Positions 35,769-45,047 of a stretch of DNA of 64,000 nt are shown here, piece by piece. The stretch is from assembly GCF_036053395.1 (NCBI RefSeq), contig NZ_CP107942.1, forward strand, positions 3,624,501 to 3,688,500, in the 5' to 3' direction. Source of the DNA: Actinoplanes sp. NBC_00393 (GTDB lineage: Bacteria > Actinomycetota > Actinomycetes > Mycobacteriales > Micromonosporaceae). Each line of letters starts with the position of its first letter. Position 1 is the first letter of the stretch. Below the pieces are notes generated by a model that ran no database searches, was not told the origin of the DNA, and saw nothing but the letters and a program-made list of their open reading frames with translations. The translations under genes and the position numbers were made by a program.

Positions 35769-35821
35769 ACATCGACTCCCGGTCCGGATCTTCGGTCGCG
35801 GAGAGAGTACGCGGCACCCGT

Positions 35822-36034
35822 CTACTGCGGATACTGGAAGACCGTTTCGAGCGGCTCCCCGAACACCTGAGCGATCTTGAAAGCGACCTCGAGCGACGGC
35901 GAGTATTTCCCCGCCTCGATGGCGTTCACCGTCTGCCGGGTGACACCCACGCGGTCGCCCAACTCGGCCTGGCTCATTCCCGCGACTCTGCGCAGCTCGG
36001 TGATGCGGTTGGTGATGCGGGTCGGTTTGACCAC
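35822..36034 (-). CDS. Small XRE-family helix-turn-helix regulator
   Basis: 70-residue Cro/C1-type protein that is nearly all HTH: ITELRRVAGMSQAELGDRVGVTRQTVNAIEAGKYSPSLEVAFKIAQVFG. A GTG start lies 2 bp after the stop of the upstream membrane protein, so the two are translated together. This membrane protein/small XRE pairing is common in bacteria; the regulator probably controls its own operon through the repeat at 36515-36532. Confidence 0.85.
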   Translation of the reverse strand: MVKPTRITNRITELRRVAGMSQAELGDRVGVTRQTVNAIEAGKYSPSLEVAFKIAQVFGEPLETVFQYPQ

Positions 36035-36036
36035 CG

Positions 36037-36462
36037 TCAGACCCCACGCCGGTACAACGTCAGCTTGGTGAGGCCGTCCGCGATCTCGGCGACGACCAGC
36101 GCCGCGATCAGCGCCTGCGCGATCCAGAACCCGTCGGCCTGCACCATGGCCAGTCCGATGCCACCGAAGACGCCGGCGGCCAGGATGTAGGCCGCCACCC
36201 GGGTGCTGCGTAGATCAATGAGCCGGTCCCGTTCGTCGTGGGCGTCGACTTCACGGCGGAACACGATCGCCAGGACGATGTGCGTCGCCGCCGCCAGCAC
36301 CACGACCACGGCGCCGGCCAGGATCAGCAGGGCCGTGAACGCGAAGTCACGGGCGGGGGCCGGCGTGCCGGCGACCGGCCCGAGCACCAGAGCGAAGTAG
36401 AAGCCGAAGACCACGACCAGGATCGCGGTCATGGTCAGTGCGCTTTTCTGTGGGAATGACAC
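36037..36462 (-). CDS. Four-helix membrane protein paired with XRE regulator
   Basis: 141 residues with four predicted membrane helices and a charged loop FRREVDAHDERDRLIDLRSTR between helices 2 and 3, similar to DUF2178-like proteins encoded next to small XRE regulators. GTG 36462 with GGGGAG upstream. Possibly senses membrane state and signals to the regulator; this is inference. Confidence 0.7.
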   Translation of the reverse strand: MSFPQKSALTMTAILVVVFGFYFALVLGPVAGTPAPARDFAFTALLILAGAVVVVLAAATHIVLAIVFRREVDAHDERDRLIDLRSTRVAAYILAAGVFGGIGLAMVQADGFWIAQALIAALVVAEIADGLTKLTLYRRGV

Positions 36463-36514
36463 GGCGAACTCCCCAGCGTCAGCGGGATTCAGATATCCCG
36501 AGACTAGCCGGAGC

Positions 36515-36532
36515 TGTCAAACTTTTTTGACA
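36515..36532 (-). promoter_or_regulatory. Inverted repeat over the -35 of the XRE/membrane operon
   Basis: TGTCAAA (36515-36521) and TTTGACA (36526-36532) form a perfect 7-bp inverted repeat with a 4-bp spacer. On the minus strand TTGACA at 36515-36520 can serve as a -35, with an AT-rich GATATC 17 bp later, 53 bp before the operon's GTG. The position fits an autoregulatory XRE operator. Confidence 0.5.
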
Positions 36533-36540
36533 CTGCCGGG

Positions 36541-38619
36541 TCAGTAGCGCTGCACGCTGATGATGTGGACCGGCTCGGCGCCCGGTCCAAGGCGTACGAA
36601 ATTGTGCTGTCCCCAGTTGAAGTGCTGCCCGGTGACCAGGTCGTGGGCGACGAACCCGTCGTGCCACTGCAACCCCAGCTCCGGCATGTCCAGGTGCACC
36701 CACGTGTCCCGGGTCTGATGCGGGTCCAGGTTGGCCACCACCAGGATCACGTCGTGCCGGTCGTGCAGCGTGCGGGCCTTGGAGAACACCAGGATGTTGT
36801 CGTCCTCAGCGGAGTGGAAACGCAGGTTCCGCAGCCGGTGCAGCGCCGGATGGGCGCGGCGGATCTCGTTGATCCTCGTCAGATAGCCGGCGATCGACCG
36901 GCCCTCGTCCGGCCCGCCCGGCTCGTGATCGGCCCAGCGCCGGTCCTTGTACTGGTACTTCTCGTTGTCGAGCTGCTCCTCCGCGCCCGGGCGGGGCCGG
37001 TCCTCGACGAGCTCGTACCCGGCGTAGATGCCGTAGGTGGGCACCAGCGTGGCGGCGAGCGCGGCCCGCATCTTCCACGCCGTCGGTCCGCCGTGCTGCA
37101 TGAACGGGGTGAGGATGTCATGCGTGGTCGGCCAGAAGCTCGGCCGCATGTACGCCGCGGCCGGGCCGGCCAGCTCGGTGCAGTACTCGGTCAGCTCCGC
37201 CCGGGTGTGCCGCCACGCGTAGTACGTGTACGACTGCTGGAAGCCGACCTTGGCGAGGATGTGCATCATGGCCGGCCGGGTGAACGCCTCGGACAGCCAG
37301 ATGACCTCGGGATGCTCGCGGCCGACGTCGCCGATCAGCCACTCCCAGAACTCGACCGGCTTGGTGTGCGGATTGTCGACCCTGAAGATCCGGATGCCGT
37401 GATCGATCCACACCTGCACGATGCGGCGCATCTCGGCGTACACGCCTGCCGGGTCGTTGTCGAAGTTCAGCGGGTAGATGTCCTCGTACTTCTTCGGCGG
37501 ATTCTCGGCCGTGGCGATCGAACCGTCCGCGCGGGTGGTGAAGAACTCCGGGTTCGACTTCACCCACGGATGGTCGGGCGAGGCGTTCAGCGCGAGATCG
37601 AGGGCGACCTCCAGGCCGGCCTCGCGGGCCGCCGCGACGAAGCCGTCGAACGCGTCGAAATCCCCGAGGTCCGGGTGCACCGCGTCATGACCACCGGCCG
37701 CCGACCCGATCCCGTACGGTGAGCCGGGATCTCCCTCGTACGCATGCAGGGTGTTGTTCCGGCCCTTGCGGTTGGTCTCGCCGATCGGATGGATCGGCGT
37801 CAGATAGACCACATCGAACCCCATCGCCGCGATGCCCGGCAGCCGCCGCGCCGCGGTCGCGAACGTGCCGCTGGTCCAGCGGCCGGTCTCCGGATCCTGC
37901 GTCGCACCCTCCGACCGCGGGAACATCTCGTACCAGGCGCCGTAGAGCGCACGCTCGCGCTCCACCAACCACGGATGATCCGGGCTCGGCGTGACCAGAT
38001 CCCGCAGCGGCCGCGCCGCCAGCTCGGCCCGCACACCCGCAGCAACCCCGGCAGCCAGGCGCTCCTCCACGGTCAGCCCCGCGTCACGCAACGCGGCAGC
38101 AGCCGCGCCCAACAGCTTCACCCCATCATCGGTACGCGTGACCTCCGCGACCGCCCGGTCGAGAACCCGCGCCCCCTCCTCCAGCATCAGCTCGACGTCG
38201 ACGCCCGCGCCCACCTTGATCACCGCGTCGTGGTGCCAGGTGCCGTACGGATCCGACCAGCCCTCCACCCGGTAACTCCACCGGCCGGTACGCCCCGCGC
38301 ACACCGTCGCCGTCCACAGGTCCAGACCGGCATTGATGCGCGTCATGGGCAGGTGCTGCTCGGCGCCGTGCGGATCGGTGAGCACCACGGTCGCGTTGAC
38401 CGCGTCGTGCCCCTCCCGGAACACGGTCGCGGTCACCTCGAATGGCTCGTCCACCACCGACTTGACCGGCCGGTTGCCGCCGTCGACGAGCGGCGTGACG
38501 TCCTGCACCGGAATCCGCCCGATCGGCCTCAGCGGCGCGGTCGGCGCATCAAGCGCGACGGTGGGCGCCCGGCGCTCCAGCTGGTCGGCGGCCGGCTCGG
38601 GCAATCTCGCAGCGTCCAT
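36541..38619 (-). CDS. glgE: Alpha-1,4-glucan:maltose-1-phosphate maltosyltransferase
   Basis: 692-residue GH13 subfamily 3 enzyme that extends alpha-glucan with maltosyl units from maltose-1-phosphate. The nucleophile is D415 (IFRVDNPHTKP) and the acid/base E444 (VIWLSEAF). Family blocks YEMFPRSEG, VVYLTPIHPIGETNRKGRNN and ALDLALNASPDHPWV are present, and length matches characterised GlgE. The N-terminal domain begins around GRIPVQDVTPLV, with some 30 extra residues before it. The partner genes treS, pep2 and glgB are not in the window. Confidence 0.95.
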   Translation of the reverse strand: MDAARLPEPAADQLERRAPTVALDAPTAPLRPIGRIPVQDVTPLVDGGNRPVKSVVDEPFEVTATVFREGHDAVNATVVLTDPHGAEQHLPMTRINAGLDLWTATVCAGRTGRWSYRVEGWSDPYGTWHHDAVIKVGAGVDVELMLEEGARVLDRAVAEVTRTDDGVKLLGAAAAALRDAGLTVEERLAAGVAAGVRAELAARPLRDLVTPSPDHPWLVERERALYGAWYEMFPRSEGATQDPETGRWTSGTFATAARRLPGIAAMGFDVVYLTPIHPIGETNRKGRNNTLHAYEGDPGSPYGIGSAAGGHDAVHPDLGDFDAFDGFVAAAREAGLEVALDLALNASPDHPWVKSNPEFFTTRADGSIATAENPPKKYEDIYPLNFDNDPAGVYAEMRRIVQVWIDHGIRIFRVDNPHTKPVEFWEWLIGDVGREHPEVIWLSEAFTRPAMMHILAKVGFQQSYTYYAWRHTRAELTEYCTELAGPAAAYMRPSFWPTTHDILTPFMQHGGPTAWKMRAALAATLVPTYGIYAGYELVEDRPRPGAEEQLDNEKYQYKDRRWADHEPGGPDEGRSIAGYLTRINEIRRAHPALHRLRNLRFHSAEDDNILVFSKARTLHDRHDVILVVANLDPHQTRDTWVHLDMPELGLQWHDGFVAHDLVTGQHFNWGQHNFVRLGPGAEPVHIISVQRY

Positions 38620-38628
38620 TTCGGCACA

Positions 38629-40152
38629 TTAACCCGCCCGCCGCCGGCCCGCTCGGCGTTGCACCACTGTCACCGCCGTCGCGATCACGTCGATCACGAA
38701 GACCACCGTCCAGATCTTGCCCACCTGGTAGGCCGCCCAGGCGGGCCCGGTCAGCGGCACGTCGCGGGCCCCGGAGAGCAGATCGACGGCGCCCGCGGCG
38801 AGATCCCGCAGCCAGGAGAGATCAAGAACGGCGAGGATCAGCTGTACGACGAGGAAGAGCAGGGTGTGCTCGCCGAGCTTGCGCAGCGGCGACCGTTGCG
38901 GGCGAACCGCCGGCGGCCCGGTATCCACCGGCGACTTCGTTTCCACCGGCGGCTCGGGCTCCGCCGGTGTGGCCGTCTGCGATGCCGTGGGCGCCTGCGG
39001 CCGGTCCACGACCCGCAGGGCTCGCACCGACCACGGCACCAACCCGGCGCCGGCCAGGATGACGGCGGCCAGAGCGAGGCAGGCCACCTGCCACGGCGAG
39101 ACGTCGTAGAGCACGCCTGCGAGCAGCGAGCCGGCCATCGAGCCGAGCAGGACGGCGGCCTCGTACAGGCCCATCCCCCGGCCGACCCGCGCCCCGGACG
39201 CTTCCGCGACGACGGCCTGCTGGACCGGGATCACCGCCGCCCACGCCGCACCGCTGAACACCCACAACACCGCGATGACCGCCGGGTTCGGGGCCCCGGC
39301 GAGACCGGCCGCGAACACCGCGCTGGACACCGAGGCCAGCGCCAGCACCCGGATCCGGCCGAAGCGGAGCACGAACCGGTGCAGATATGGGGGAAGCACC
39401 GCCATCGCGATCGCACCCGGCAGGAACACGTACGCGATCTGCATGATCTCCAGGTCGAAATGCCGTTGCAGATGCAACAGCAGGAGCAGGGCGATCGCGG
39501 CTTCCGCCGCCATGGTCACCAGCACCGCCAGCAGCATCGGCCGCAGCCGGGCGGCCACCTCGCCCGGCAGTTCCGCGGCGGCCGGCACCACCCGGGCCGG
39601 CGCGCTCAGCAACGCCACCGCGGCGATCAGGCAGGCCGCCGCGCAGGCGAGAAAGACCGCCCGGTAACCGGCGACCCCGAGCAGCGACAGGCCCGCAACG
39701 AACGCCACCCAGGCGCCGGTCTGCTCCGCCGCGGTCAGGCGCGGAAACACGGCCGAGTCCTCGGTCAGACGCTCGCCGGCCATCGCCCGGACCGCGACCC
39801 ACAACAGCGCCCCGCCGAGACCACCCAGCACCGCCGCCGCGTAGGCGAACGGCAGACCGCCGGCCAGGGCGTACCCCGCGCAGGACAGGGCGTAGAGCAG
39901 CGCGCCGGCGGCCGCCACGAAACGGCGCTCGTACGCGTCGGCGAGCATCCCGGCCCACGGCCGGACCAGCACCGACACCGCGAGTTCGGCGGCGATCAGC
40001 GCACCCACCTGCACGGCGCTCGCACCCAGGGCCACACCCGCCCACAACGGCAGCAGGAAGTCGAGCAGTTCGACCGGCCCGTTCGCGAGCGTCGCGGCCA
40101 GCAGGACCCGGTCCTCGCGGCGCCGGGCCTCGGTGACGACACGGCCGGCCAC
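38629..40152 (-). CDS. MFS transporter with C-terminal extension
   Basis: 507-residue major facilitator. Twelve helices occupy about 15-390, with the loop 2-3 signature region SVLVRPWAGMLADAYERR. A Pro/Thr-rich cytoplasmic linker (TASQTATPAEPEPPVET) is followed by two further hydrophobic helices (HTLLFLVVQLILAVLDLSW; IWTVVFVIDVIATAVTVV), which is unusual for MFS. GTG 40152 is the likely start. It ends 9 bp from glgE and could be co-transcribed. Substrate unknown. Confidence 0.8.
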   Translation of the reverse strand: MAGRVVTEARRREDRVLLAATLANGPVELLDFLLPLWAGVALGASAVQVGALIAAELAVSVLVRPWAGMLADAYERRFVAAAGALLYALSCAGYALAGGLPFAYAAAVLGGLGGALLWVAVRAMAGERLTEDSAVFPRLTAAEQTGAWVAFVAGLSLLGVAGYRAVFLACAAACLIAAVALLSAPARVVPAAAELPGEVAARLRPMLLAVLVTMAAEAAIALLLLLHLQRHFDLEIMQIAYVFLPGAIAMAVLPPYLHRFVLRFGRIRVLALASVSSAVFAAGLAGAPNPAVIAVLWVFSGAAWAAVIPVQQAVVAEASGARVGRGMGLYEAAVLLGSMAGSLLAGVLYDVSPWQVACLALAAVILAGAGLVPWSVRALRVVDRPQAPTASQTATPAEPEPPVETKSPVDTGPPAVRPQRSPLRKLGEHTLLFLVVQLILAVLDLSWLRDLAAGAVDLLSGARDVPLTGPAWAAYQVGKIWTVVFVIDVIATAVTVVQRRAGRRRAG

Positions 40153-40346
40153 GTCAGCGCCTCGTGTTCGCTGGGTTCACCGGCATTGACACGGCGTTCA
40201 TCGATTCCCCCGTCGACCGGACACCTGTCCCGGGAATCTATCGCCGCGGGCCCGATCCGGACGTCCATCCAAAGTTGTACGTGCGCCCGCACCCCCCGAT
40301 CCGGCCGCCGATAAGATCCGCTGACCATTCTCCTCATGGAGCGTCG

Positions 40347-41048
40347 ATGACCTACCCGCCGTCACCCGGGGCACCGCTCCCGCCGCCCGCCGACCCGTAT
40401 CAGTCACCGCAGCAGTTCTACGGTCAGCCCGGCTACGGTCAGCCAGGCCCGCCGATGGTTCCGCCGCCGGGCCAGTCCCGTACCGTCGCGATCACCATGC
40501 TCTCGATCGCGATCGGGCTGGTGATCCTCGTGGGCGGCGGGATCGTCTTCTACCTGCTCGGCCAGAAGTTCTCCCCGGACCCGACCGACGCGAGCGAGAT
40601 CAGCATCAGCGAGCCGGACACGCTGAACGGCCAGCCCAAGATCGAAGCCAAGGAGCTGGCCTCGCTCACCACGGACCTGGCGAAGGAACTGGAGGGCTAC
40701 CCGGGCGCCGCGAACGCGTTCGGGGCGGTCTACGGCTCGCCGGCCGACAAGAAGATGATCGCCGCCCTCGCGGCCGAGGTGGATATCGACGACCCGCAGC
40801 GGATGCTCGACACGGTGTTCCAGTCGTTCAGTGGGGAGAGCCAGCTCACCGGGGTCTCCCCCGCCAGCACCGGCTCGCTCGGCGGTGTGGCGCAGTGCGG
40901 CAGCACCGTCATCGGCAAGGAGGATGTGGCGATCTGCGGCTGGGCCGACGAGGGCAGCGTCGGCATGTTCCTGTTCTTCGCCGAGACCGCGGTGGACGTG
41001 AAGGGCGACTTCCCGGACATGCGGGCGGAGATCGAGACGAAGGGCTGA
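40347..41048 (+). CDS. Single-TM protein with Pro-rich cytoplasmic N-terminus
   Basis: 233 residues. The N-terminus is a Pro/Gln/Tyr-rich low-complexity stretch (PPPADPYQSPQQFYGQPGYGQPG), then one helix (VAITMLSIAIGLVILVGGGIVFYLL) and an extracellular domain of about 165 residues with two Cys (AQCGSTV, AICGWAD). This layout is common among actinobacterial membrane proteins of unknown function. ATG 40347 is the first start of the homologous type; the upstream open frame from 40164 overlaps promoter DNA. Confidence 0.7.
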   Translation: MTYPPSPGAPLPPPADPYQSPQQFYGQPGYGQPGPPMVPPPGQSRTVAITMLSIAIGLVILVGGGIVFYLLGQKFSPDPTDASEISISEPDTLNGQPKIEAKELASLTTDLAKELEGYPGAANAFGAVYGSPADKKMIAALAAEVDIDDPQRMLDTVFQSFSGESQLTGVSPASTGSLGGVAQCGSTVIGKEDVAICGWADEGSVGMFLFFAETAVDVKGDFPDMRAEIETKG

Positions 41049-41092
41049 TCCGGTCCGTTGCCAGAACGCCGGACCCGTTCGATCATCGGGTG

Positions 41093-41977
41093 ATGGCGCA
41101 TCCTGTCACCACCGTCGTCGAGGGGTTCACGTTCACCGAGGCACCGCGCTGGCATGACGGCCGGCTCTGGTTCTCCGACTTCTACACCGGCCGGGTGATG
41201 TCGGTCCGCGAGGACGGGAGTGACAGCCGGGTCGAGGCCGTTGTGCAGCAGCAGCCGTCGGGGCTGGGCTGGCTGCCGGACGGGCGGCTGCTGGTCGTCT
41301 CGATGCGGGATCGGCGGATCCTGCGGCGTGAGCCGGACGGCGCGCTGGTCACCCACGCCGATCTGAGCCGGCACGCGACCGGCCACCTCAACGACATGGC
41401 GGTGGACGCCGAGGGCCGCGCGTACGTCGGCAACTTCGGGTTCGATCTGATGAACGGCGCACCGCTGGAACCGGCGGCCGTGCACCGCGTCGACCCGGAC
41501 GGCACGGTTTCCGAGGTGGCGGCCGGGCTCTGGTTCCCGAACGCCATCAACCTCACCGCCGACGGTGTCGTGCTGGTCAACGAGACGTTCGGCAACCGGA
41601 TCTCCGCGTTCGACCTCACCGAGGACGGCCGGCTCACCGGCCAGCGGGTGTGGGCGCAGTTCGGGCCGGTGCCGACCGAACGTGCGGTCGCCGGGGCGCT
41701 GGGCCAGCTCGATGCGGCGCCGGACGGTGGGAGCCTGGACGCCGACGTGGGTCTGTGGGTGGCCGACGCCATCGGTGGGCGGGTGATCCGGGTCGCGGAA
41801 GGCGGGCAGATCACCGATGAGGTGCGGCCCGGCACCAATGCGTACGCGTGCGCGCTCGGCGGCGAGTCCGGGCGGACGCTGTTCATCTGTACGGCGCCCG
41901 ACTTCGACGAGCACGCCCGCAGCGCCGCCCGCGAGGGCCGGATCGTCGCTGTGACGGTGCCGACACCGGCGGCCTGA
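41093..41977 (+). CDS. SMP-30/gluconolactonase family protein
   Basis: 294-residue six-bladed propeller of the SMP-30/LRE family, whose members hydrolyse sugar lactones with a divalent metal. Visible blocks: EGFTFTEAPRWHDGRLWFSDFYTGRV (including metal-binding Glu), GHLNDMAVDAEGRAYVGNFGFD (Asn/Asp of the metal site) and LTADGVVLVNETFGNRI. ATG 41093 begins the family N-terminus. It may complete oxidation of sugars to aldonic acids, but no dedicated pathway genes adjoin it. Confidence 0.85.
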   Translation: MAHPVTTVVEGFTFTEAPRWHDGRLWFSDFYTGRVMSVREDGSDSRVEAVVQQQPSGLGWLPDGRLLVVSMRDRRILRREPDGALVTHADLSRHATGHLNDMAVDAEGRAYVGNFGFDLMNGAPLEPAAVHRVDPDGTVSEVAAGLWFPNAINLTADGVVLVNETFGNRISAFDLTEDGRLTGQRVWAQFGPVPTERAVAGALGQLDAAPDGGSLDADVGLWVADAIGGRVIRVAEGGQITDEVRPGTNAYACALGGESGRTLFICTAPDFDEHARSAAREGRIVAVTVPTPAA

Positions 41978-42027
41978 TCTCAGCCGATTCGGTTAAGGCG
42001 GAAAGACTTCCCGCCGATAGCAGAATC

Positions 42028-44319
42028 ATGACCCACGTCCAGAATCTCGATCAGGGGCGGGAGAACCGGACCCCGCCCGAGTTCTGGGTGCATCTCGGCC
42101 TCAACGCCGTATTGATCATGGTGGTGCTGGCCGGCCCGGACTGGGCTGCCGACCCGGCCATGGGCCTGTCGCTGTTGTCGGGGCTGGTGGCGATCCACCG
42201 GGGGCCACGCCGGTACCGGCCGTCGGACGCGACACCGTGGCGTTACATCCGGTTCGCCTCGTGGATCTTCATCGCGAGCAGCGCGCTGCGGCTGGTCCGG
42301 GAGGCGGGTGGGCTGCCCGATCAACTGGTGCTGCTGCCGGATCTGCTGACCGTTCCGGCGTACGCGCTGGTGGGTCTGTGTTTCTCGGTGATGCTGCGCC
42401 GGCGGCGGGCCGCGGAGGACGACACGGCGTGGGTTGACGCCGTGCTGATGGGGCTCGGCACCGCGTTCCTGACCTGGACGTTGCTGATCGCGCCGAACCT
42501 GGACGAGCATCTGAGCGCCTCGCAGCTGATCAACGCGCTGTTCCCGATCATCGACGTGGTCGTGCTGGTGCTGGCCGCCCGCCTGCTGTTGACGCACGGC
42601 ACCCGGCAGCCGGCGCTGTGGCTGATGATCGTCGCGTGCGCGGCGCTGTTCACCGGCGACCTGCTGTACTGCCTGCGCTGGGCGCTGGAGGTGGACCTGC
42701 CGGGAGTGCTCGTCAACGTCTTCCTGCTGCTGATGTTCGCCCTGCTCAGCGGCGCCTCGCTGCACCCGTCGATGCGTACGCTGACCGAGCCGCAGCAGTT
42801 CGTGGCCCGCAATCTGAGCCGGGCCCGGACAGCGATGATCGGGATCATGGTGATCTTCCCGGTCGCGCTGACGTCGCTCATGCCCCCGGGCACCTGGGCG
42901 GGCAACGTGGTCCGCGCGGTCCTGTGCGTCTGCCTGGTGCTGACGGTGCTGACCCGGGTGATCCGCTCGAACAACTCCCGGGCCCGCGCCGAGCGGATCA
43001 GCCGGCGGCGCCTGACCCACGACACGCTCACCGACCTGCCCAACCGCGAGCTGCTCACCGAGACCGTGACCGGCTGGATGGAACGCTCCGGCGCCGGGCG
43101 GACCGAGATCGGCCTGCTCTTCGTCGACCTCGACCGATTCAAGATGATCAACGACAACTGGGGTCACGCGGTCGGGGACGAGTTGCTTCAGGCGGTGGCC
43201 GCGCGGCTGAGCGAGCAGGTGCGCCCGGACGACGTGGTGAGCCGGGTCGGCGGCGACGAGTTCCTGATCGCGGTGGCCGGGCCGGCCCACGAACGGCGCG
43301 CCGAGTCGCTCGCCGAGCGGCTGCTCACCGAGCTCAGCCGGCCGTTCGCGCTGTCCATCGGCGACGTGGTGACCTCGGTGTCGATCGGCGTGGCGAAATC
43401 GGCCGACAGCATCGGCGCCCTGGAGCTGATCCGCGACGCCGACACCGCGATGTACCGAGCGAAGAGCAACGGCCGCAACATGTACGCGATGTTCGACGCC
43501 TCGATGCACGCCCAGGTGCAGGACCGGGTCCGGCTGGAGCAGGCGCTGCGCGGCGCGGTGGAGCGCGGCGAACTGGCCGCCCACTTCCAGCCGATCATCG
43601 ACCTGGCCTCCGGCGAGCTCGACGGTTTCGAGGCGCTGATGCGCTGGCACTCGCCGGAGCTGGGCCACGTCTCACCGGTGGACTTCATCCCGATCGCGGA
43701 AGAGACCGGGATGATCGAGGAGATGGGGGCGTGGCTGCTGTGCGAGTCGGTCCGCCAGCTCGGTGAGTGGACCGCGCTGCGGGGCCCGGGCGCCCGCCCG
43801 CTGCACGTCTCGGTGAACGTCGCGGTGCGCCAGCTGCGCGACGGTTCCCTGGTGCGGCTCGTCGACGACGCGCTGCGGGAGAACAATCTGCCGTCGTCCG
43901 CCCTGTGGCTGGAGATCACCGAGTCGGGGGTGATGGAGGACCTGGAGACGGCGCTGCTCACCCTCAACGCGCTGCGGGCCATGGGGGTCACCCTGTGCAT
44001 CGACGACTTCGGCACCGGCTACTCCTCGCTGAGCTACCTCCACCGGCTCCCGGTCGGCATCGTCAAGATCGACCGGTCGTTCGTCTCGGGCGTCGGCGAC
44101 AACGGCGCCAACGAGCCGATCGTCCGCGCGGTGCTGGCGATGACCCGGGCGATGGGCCACCGGGTCGTCGCCGAGGGCGTCGAGACCGAGGTCCAGCGCG
44201 ACTGGCTCCGCGCGCAGGGATGCGACCTGGCGCAGGGCTGGCTCTACGGCAAGGCCGACCGGCCGGCCAACCTGACCGGCTGGATCATGCGGCGCGAGGC
44301 GGCGCTGACCGAGGCCTGA
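42028..44319 (+). CDS. Membrane GGDEF-EAL cyclic-di-GMP protein
   Basis: 763 residues. About eight membrane helices (20-320) precede an intact GGDEF domain (signature GGDEF at 408-412, entry DTLTDLPNRELLTET) and an EAL domain (EAL at 535-537; DDFGTGYSSLSYL from 659). Both catalytic signatures are complete, so it could make or degrade cyclic-di-GMP. The N-terminal membrane region may be its sensor. ATG 42028 is used; the frame upstream overlaps the SMP-30 gene. In actinomycetes cyclic-di-GMP controls development through BldD. Confidence 0.9.
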   Translation: MTHVQNLDQGRENRTPPEFWVHLGLNAVLIMVVLAGPDWAADPAMGLSLLSGLVAIHRGPRRYRPSDATPWRYIRFASWIFIASSALRLVREAGGLPDQLVLLPDLLTVPAYALVGLCFSVMLRRRRAAEDDTAWVDAVLMGLGTAFLTWTLLIAPNLDEHLSASQLINALFPIIDVVVLVLAARLLLTHGTRQPALWLMIVACAALFTGDLLYCLRWALEVDLPGVLVNVFLLLMFALLSGASLHPSMRTLTEPQQFVARNLSRARTAMIGIMVIFPVALTSLMPPGTWAGNVVRAVLCVCLVLTVLTRVIRSNNSRARAERISRRRLTHDTLTDLPNRELLTETVTGWMERSGAGRTEIGLLFVDLDRFKMINDNWGHAVGDELLQAVAARLSEQVRPDDVVSRVGGDEFLIAVAGPAHERRAESLAERLLTELSRPFALSIGDVVTSVSIGVAKSADSIGALELIRDADTAMYRAKSNGRNMYAMFDASMHAQVQDRVRLEQALRGAVERGELAAHFQPIIDLASGELDGFEALMRWHSPELGHVSPVDFIPIAEETGMIEEMGAWLLCESVRQLGEWTALRGPGARPLHVSVNVAVRQLRDGSLVRLVDDALRENNLPSSALWLEITESGVMEDLETALLTLNALRAMGVTLCIDDFGTGYSSLSYLHRLPVGIVKIDRSFVSGVGDNGANEPIVRAVLAMTRAMGHRVVAEGVETEVQRDWLRAQGCDLAQGWLYGKADRPANLTGWIMRREAALTEA

Positions 44320-44548
44320 GGCCCTGCGGCGGGTGACCCGGCGCCGAATCAGTTCCACGGCGCCGCCGAACAGCAACGACAAGCCCAGCCCGGCCGCGAG
44401 GCCGGGCACCGGGTTCTCGGCGAACGCCGCGCCACCCACGAAGCCCAACCCTGCGGTGTACGCGGCCCAGCCGAGAGCCGCGATCGCGGAGGCGGGACTG
44501 AACCGGGCCAGCGGCACCCGGGCCGAACCGCAGGCCAGGTTCACGCAC
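44320..44548 (-). pseudogene. C-terminal relic of a DedA-family membrane protein
   Basis: On the minus strand the frame reads LACGSARVPLARFSPASAI, then AALGWAAYTAGLGFVGGAAF and a hydrophobic end (GLGLSLLFGGAVELIRRR), resembling the last two helices of DedA proteins. The N-terminal two thirds are absent and the frame runs on into the antisense of the GGDEF-EAL gene without its own stop near the motif. Confidence 0.5.
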
Positions 44549-44578
44549 CACGCTAGGTGATCTTGTTAGTGTCGCTGC

Positions 44579-44927
44579 GTGACGGCAGGCACGGCGCGTC
44601 TGCGCCGATGGATGAGAGCGGGCCCGCGCAGACTGGCACGGCTTCGCCACGACGTGGAACGCGCCACCGCAACGACCGGCTCCGCGCCGGACAGCGGCCG
44701 CCCGTCGCGGCTCTCGGCGCTGCTGTGGTGGCTCGGCACGGGACTGCTCGCGCTCGGCCTGCTGTTCGTCAACGTCGGGGTGGCCGTCTCGGAGTTCCAC
44801 GTGACGCCGGTGGTCGCGGTGCTGGCGGGCCTCGGGCAGAGCGCCGCGCTGGTGCTGATCCTCATCCGGCCGACAGCGGCGACCTTGCTGCAGTTCCTGG
44901 CGGTGGCGGTGTTCGCCATCGGCATGC
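44579..44927 (+). pseudogene. N-terminal part of a histidine kinase split by a TnpB element
   Basis: About 115 residues with a basic N-terminus and three hydrophobic helices (LSALLWWLGTGLLALGLLFVNVGVAV; TPVVAVLAGLGQSAALVLILI; TLLQFLAVAVFAIGM) typical of the membrane part of actinobacterial two-component kinases. The frame then enters the insertion element and stops at 45010. The rest of the kinase resumes at 46264 in a different frame. Confidence 0.75.
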
Positions 44928-45047
44928 GAGGAGGGTACGCCGTCCTTCAGGGCGGTGGTGAATCCTCGCCGGGCATGCCAGGGGCCGTTGTTGTCGTACC
45001 CGGCCGCTAGGTTCAGGGCCAGGATCGTCCCAAGGGGGGTGGGCGAG

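Noticed and set aside
37744..40314. 856-residue plus-strand open frame spanning glgE and the MFS gene
   Set aside because: Crosses two well-supported minus-strand genes and has Arg/His/Gln-rich shadow composition.
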